NCBI GenBank assembly: GCA_024637045.1
Contig: JAGXFX010000019.1
Span: forward strand, 62,001 to 126,000
Reading direction: 5' to 3'
Origin: Soehngenia sp.
GTDB lineage: Bacteria; Bacillota; Clostridia; Tissierellales; Tissierellaceae
Length of the DNA: 64,000 bases
Below, piece by piece: positions 62,943 to 64,000 of the stretch. Position 1 is the stretch's first letter. Each line of letters starts with the position of its first letter. The notes beneath the pieces are model-generated. The model saw nothing but the letters and a program-made list of their open reading frames with translations, did no database searches and had not been told where the DNA came from. A program made the position numbers and the translations under genes.

Positions 62943-63588
62943 ATCCTTTTATTATTTCGACACCTGAACTTGTTCCTATTCTTGTGGCACCTGCTTCCAT
63001 CATTGCAACTGCTTGTTCGTAATTCTTTACTCCACCAGAAGCTTTAACTCCCAGTTTTTCGCCTACAACTGATTTCATAAGCCTTACATCCTCAAGGGTT
63101 GCTCCACCTGTGCTAAATCCAGTAGACGTCTTTACAAAGTTAGCGCCTGCTTCCATGGCCAACTCACAAGCCTTCTTTTTTTCGTCATCTGTTAAAAGTG
63201 CTGTTTCTATTATCACTTTTACCAGTGCCTTGTTCTCAGAAGCTACAACGACAGCCTCAATATCTTCCCTTACCAGACTGTAGTTTCCGTCCTTTAGTGC
63301 TCCAATGTTTATAACCATATCTACTTCGTGGGCACCCATGGCTATTGAATCCTTTGTCTCAAATGCTTTGGTCTGAGGTGTGTTTGCTCCCAGCGGAAAT
63401 CCTATTACAGTTGCTACTCTTACTTCTGAATCCTCAAGCAGTTCACTGCAGTATTTTACATGAATTGGATTCACGCAAACCGCCTTAAACTTATTGGTTT
63501 TAGCTTCTTCACACAATACCTTAATTGAATCCCTCGAAGTATCTGCCTTTAATGCAGTGTGATCAATAATACCAGTTACATCAATCAT
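62941..63588 (-). CDS. deoC: Deoxyribose-phosphate aldolase
   Basis: A 215-residue class I aldolase: [12 protein letters not shown] at the start, the Schiff-base lysine in [19 protein letters not shown], and [16 protein letters not shown]. It splits 2-deoxyribose 5-phosphate into glyceraldehyde 3-phosphate and acetaldehyde. It follows pduL by 12 bases, so the acetaldehyde and acetyl-CoA steps may be linked. Confidence 0.95.
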   Translation of the reverse strand: MIDVTGIIDHTALKADTSRDSIKVLCEEAKTNKFKAVCVNPIHVKYCSELLEDSEVRVATVIGFPLGANTPQTKAFETKDSIAMGAHEVDMVINIGALKDGNYSLVREDIEAVVVASENKALVKVIIETALLTDDEKKKACELAMEAGANFVKTSTGFSTGGATLEDVRLMKSVVGEKLGVKASGGVKNYEQAVAMMEAGATRIGTSSGVEIIKG

Positions 63589-63600
63589 CGTTAGTCACCC

Positions 63601-64000
63601 CTATATTATAATATCCACCAAATCTCCATTTCTTATCCCTGCAGCATTTCCTTCTTCAACATCTACATGCATTTCCAATGCATAATTTGGATTTACTCTT
63701 ACAAGAACATTGTCAAATACGAGGCCTCTTGGTCCAGAAATTTTAATGCTAACAATTTCTCCATCCTTTACACCAAATTCTTCACCATCTGATGTGTGCA
63801 TATGAATATGTCTTGCAGCAACTATAATTCCCTTGTTAATTTCGACTTCTCCCTTTGGCCCAACTATTTTTGCACCAGGAGTGTCTGTCATATCACCTGA
63901 ATTTCTTACTACAGGTGAAACACCAAGTGCAAAAGCATCCGTTATAGATACCTCAAGCTGTGTATCTGGTCTTACAGGTCCAAGAATCCTTACTCCCTTG
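63601..64000 (-). CDS. pduL: Phosphate propanoyl/acetyltransferase PduL, C-terminal part (runs off the window)
   Basis: The open frame runs beyond base 64000; about 133 codons are in the window. VRILGPVRPDTQLEVSITDA is read before the first in-window ATG, so that ATG is internal. The C-terminal half carries the metal ligands GIIVAARHIHMHTSD and EMHVDVEEGNAA. PduL is an alternative phosphotransacylase that interconverts acyl-CoA and acyl-phosphate. It could turn acetyl-CoA from ornithine or threonine breakdown into acetyl-phosphate for ATP. Confidence 0.9.
   Translation of the reverse strand, partial: KGVRILGPVRPDTQLEVSITDAFALGVSPVVRNSGDMTDTPGAKIVGPKGEVEINKGIIVAARHIHMHTSDGEEFGVKDGEIVSIKISGPRGLVFDNVLVRVNPNYALEMHVDVEEGNAAGIRNGDLVDIII

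Noticed and set aside
1-64000. tRNA, rRNA, CRISPR, prophage or antiphage island
   Set aside because: Scanning gaps gave no cloverleaf, rRNA block, regular repeats or phage-type genes; nearly all DNA is accounted for by housekeeping, pilus and fermentation genes.

Overview
The window looks like a chromosome segment from a low-GC, anaerobic, amino-acid-fermenting member of the Clostridia (Tissierellales/Peptostreptococcales-like; no finer placement is possible by eye). Evidence: AT-rich DNA with strong GGAGG ribosome sites, two T-box leaders, a Gram-positive type IV pilus locus, the yrrI-alaS-yrzL-yrrK-yrzB ... yrrM-yrrO-udk gene order known from Firmicutes, and a complete gene set for oxidative ornithine fermentation. 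Every supported gene lies on the minus strand, so transcription runs from high to low coordinates.

Layout, right to left in coordinates but 5' to 3' in transcription. 64.0-62.9 kb: pduL (cut by the window edge) and deoC, ending in a strong terminator. 62.8-59.5 kb: two M16 peptidase-like genes and lgt. 59.4-46.4 kb: the division and cell wall cluster mraZ-rsmH-ftsL-pbp // mraY-murD-ftsW-murG-ftsQ-DUF881-DUF881-sbp-ftsZ-nrdR, with three tandem 10-bp MraZ boxes at its head; murE, murF, murC and ftsA are not in it. A sigma-54 activator gene follows nrdR (46.4-45.0 kb) and ends inside a 19-bp perfect hairpin. It faces a -24/-12 promoter that starts ord-ortA-ortB-oraS-oraE-(MutL-like)-ornithine racemase (44.8-36.9 kb), which turns ornithine into alanine and acetyl-CoA.

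36.8-30.5 kb: rarA, an unexplained CpG-rich, hairpin-rich 0.6 kb stretch, then asnS and leuS, each behind a T-box (specifier codons AAC and CTC). 30.2-29.3 kb: an SDR-type threonine dehydrogenase. 29.2-27.1 kb: iscR-iscS-iscU with a near-consensus promoter. 27.0-14.9 kb: AI-2E transporter, alaS, ireB, aldo/keto reductase-ferredoxin, ruvX, DUF1292, Fur-family regulator, RNase J, a two-gene LysO exporter, queT, trmR, trhP and udk. 14.6-0 kb: a type IV pilus locus (pilB-pilT-pilC-pilin-Wzy/TPR ligase, then a RAYT transposase and a small membrane protein, then pilD-pilM-pilN-pilO-SLH protein-pseudopilins).

The most unusual parts are in the pilus locus: a PilO protein that continues into a Gly/Thr linker, a jelly-roll-like domain and a LysM domain, next to an SLH-domain envelope protein; and a MITE-like inverted-repeat element that supplies the pilC stop codon and part of the pilin -35 box. 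No tRNA, rRNA, CRISPR or prophage was seen.
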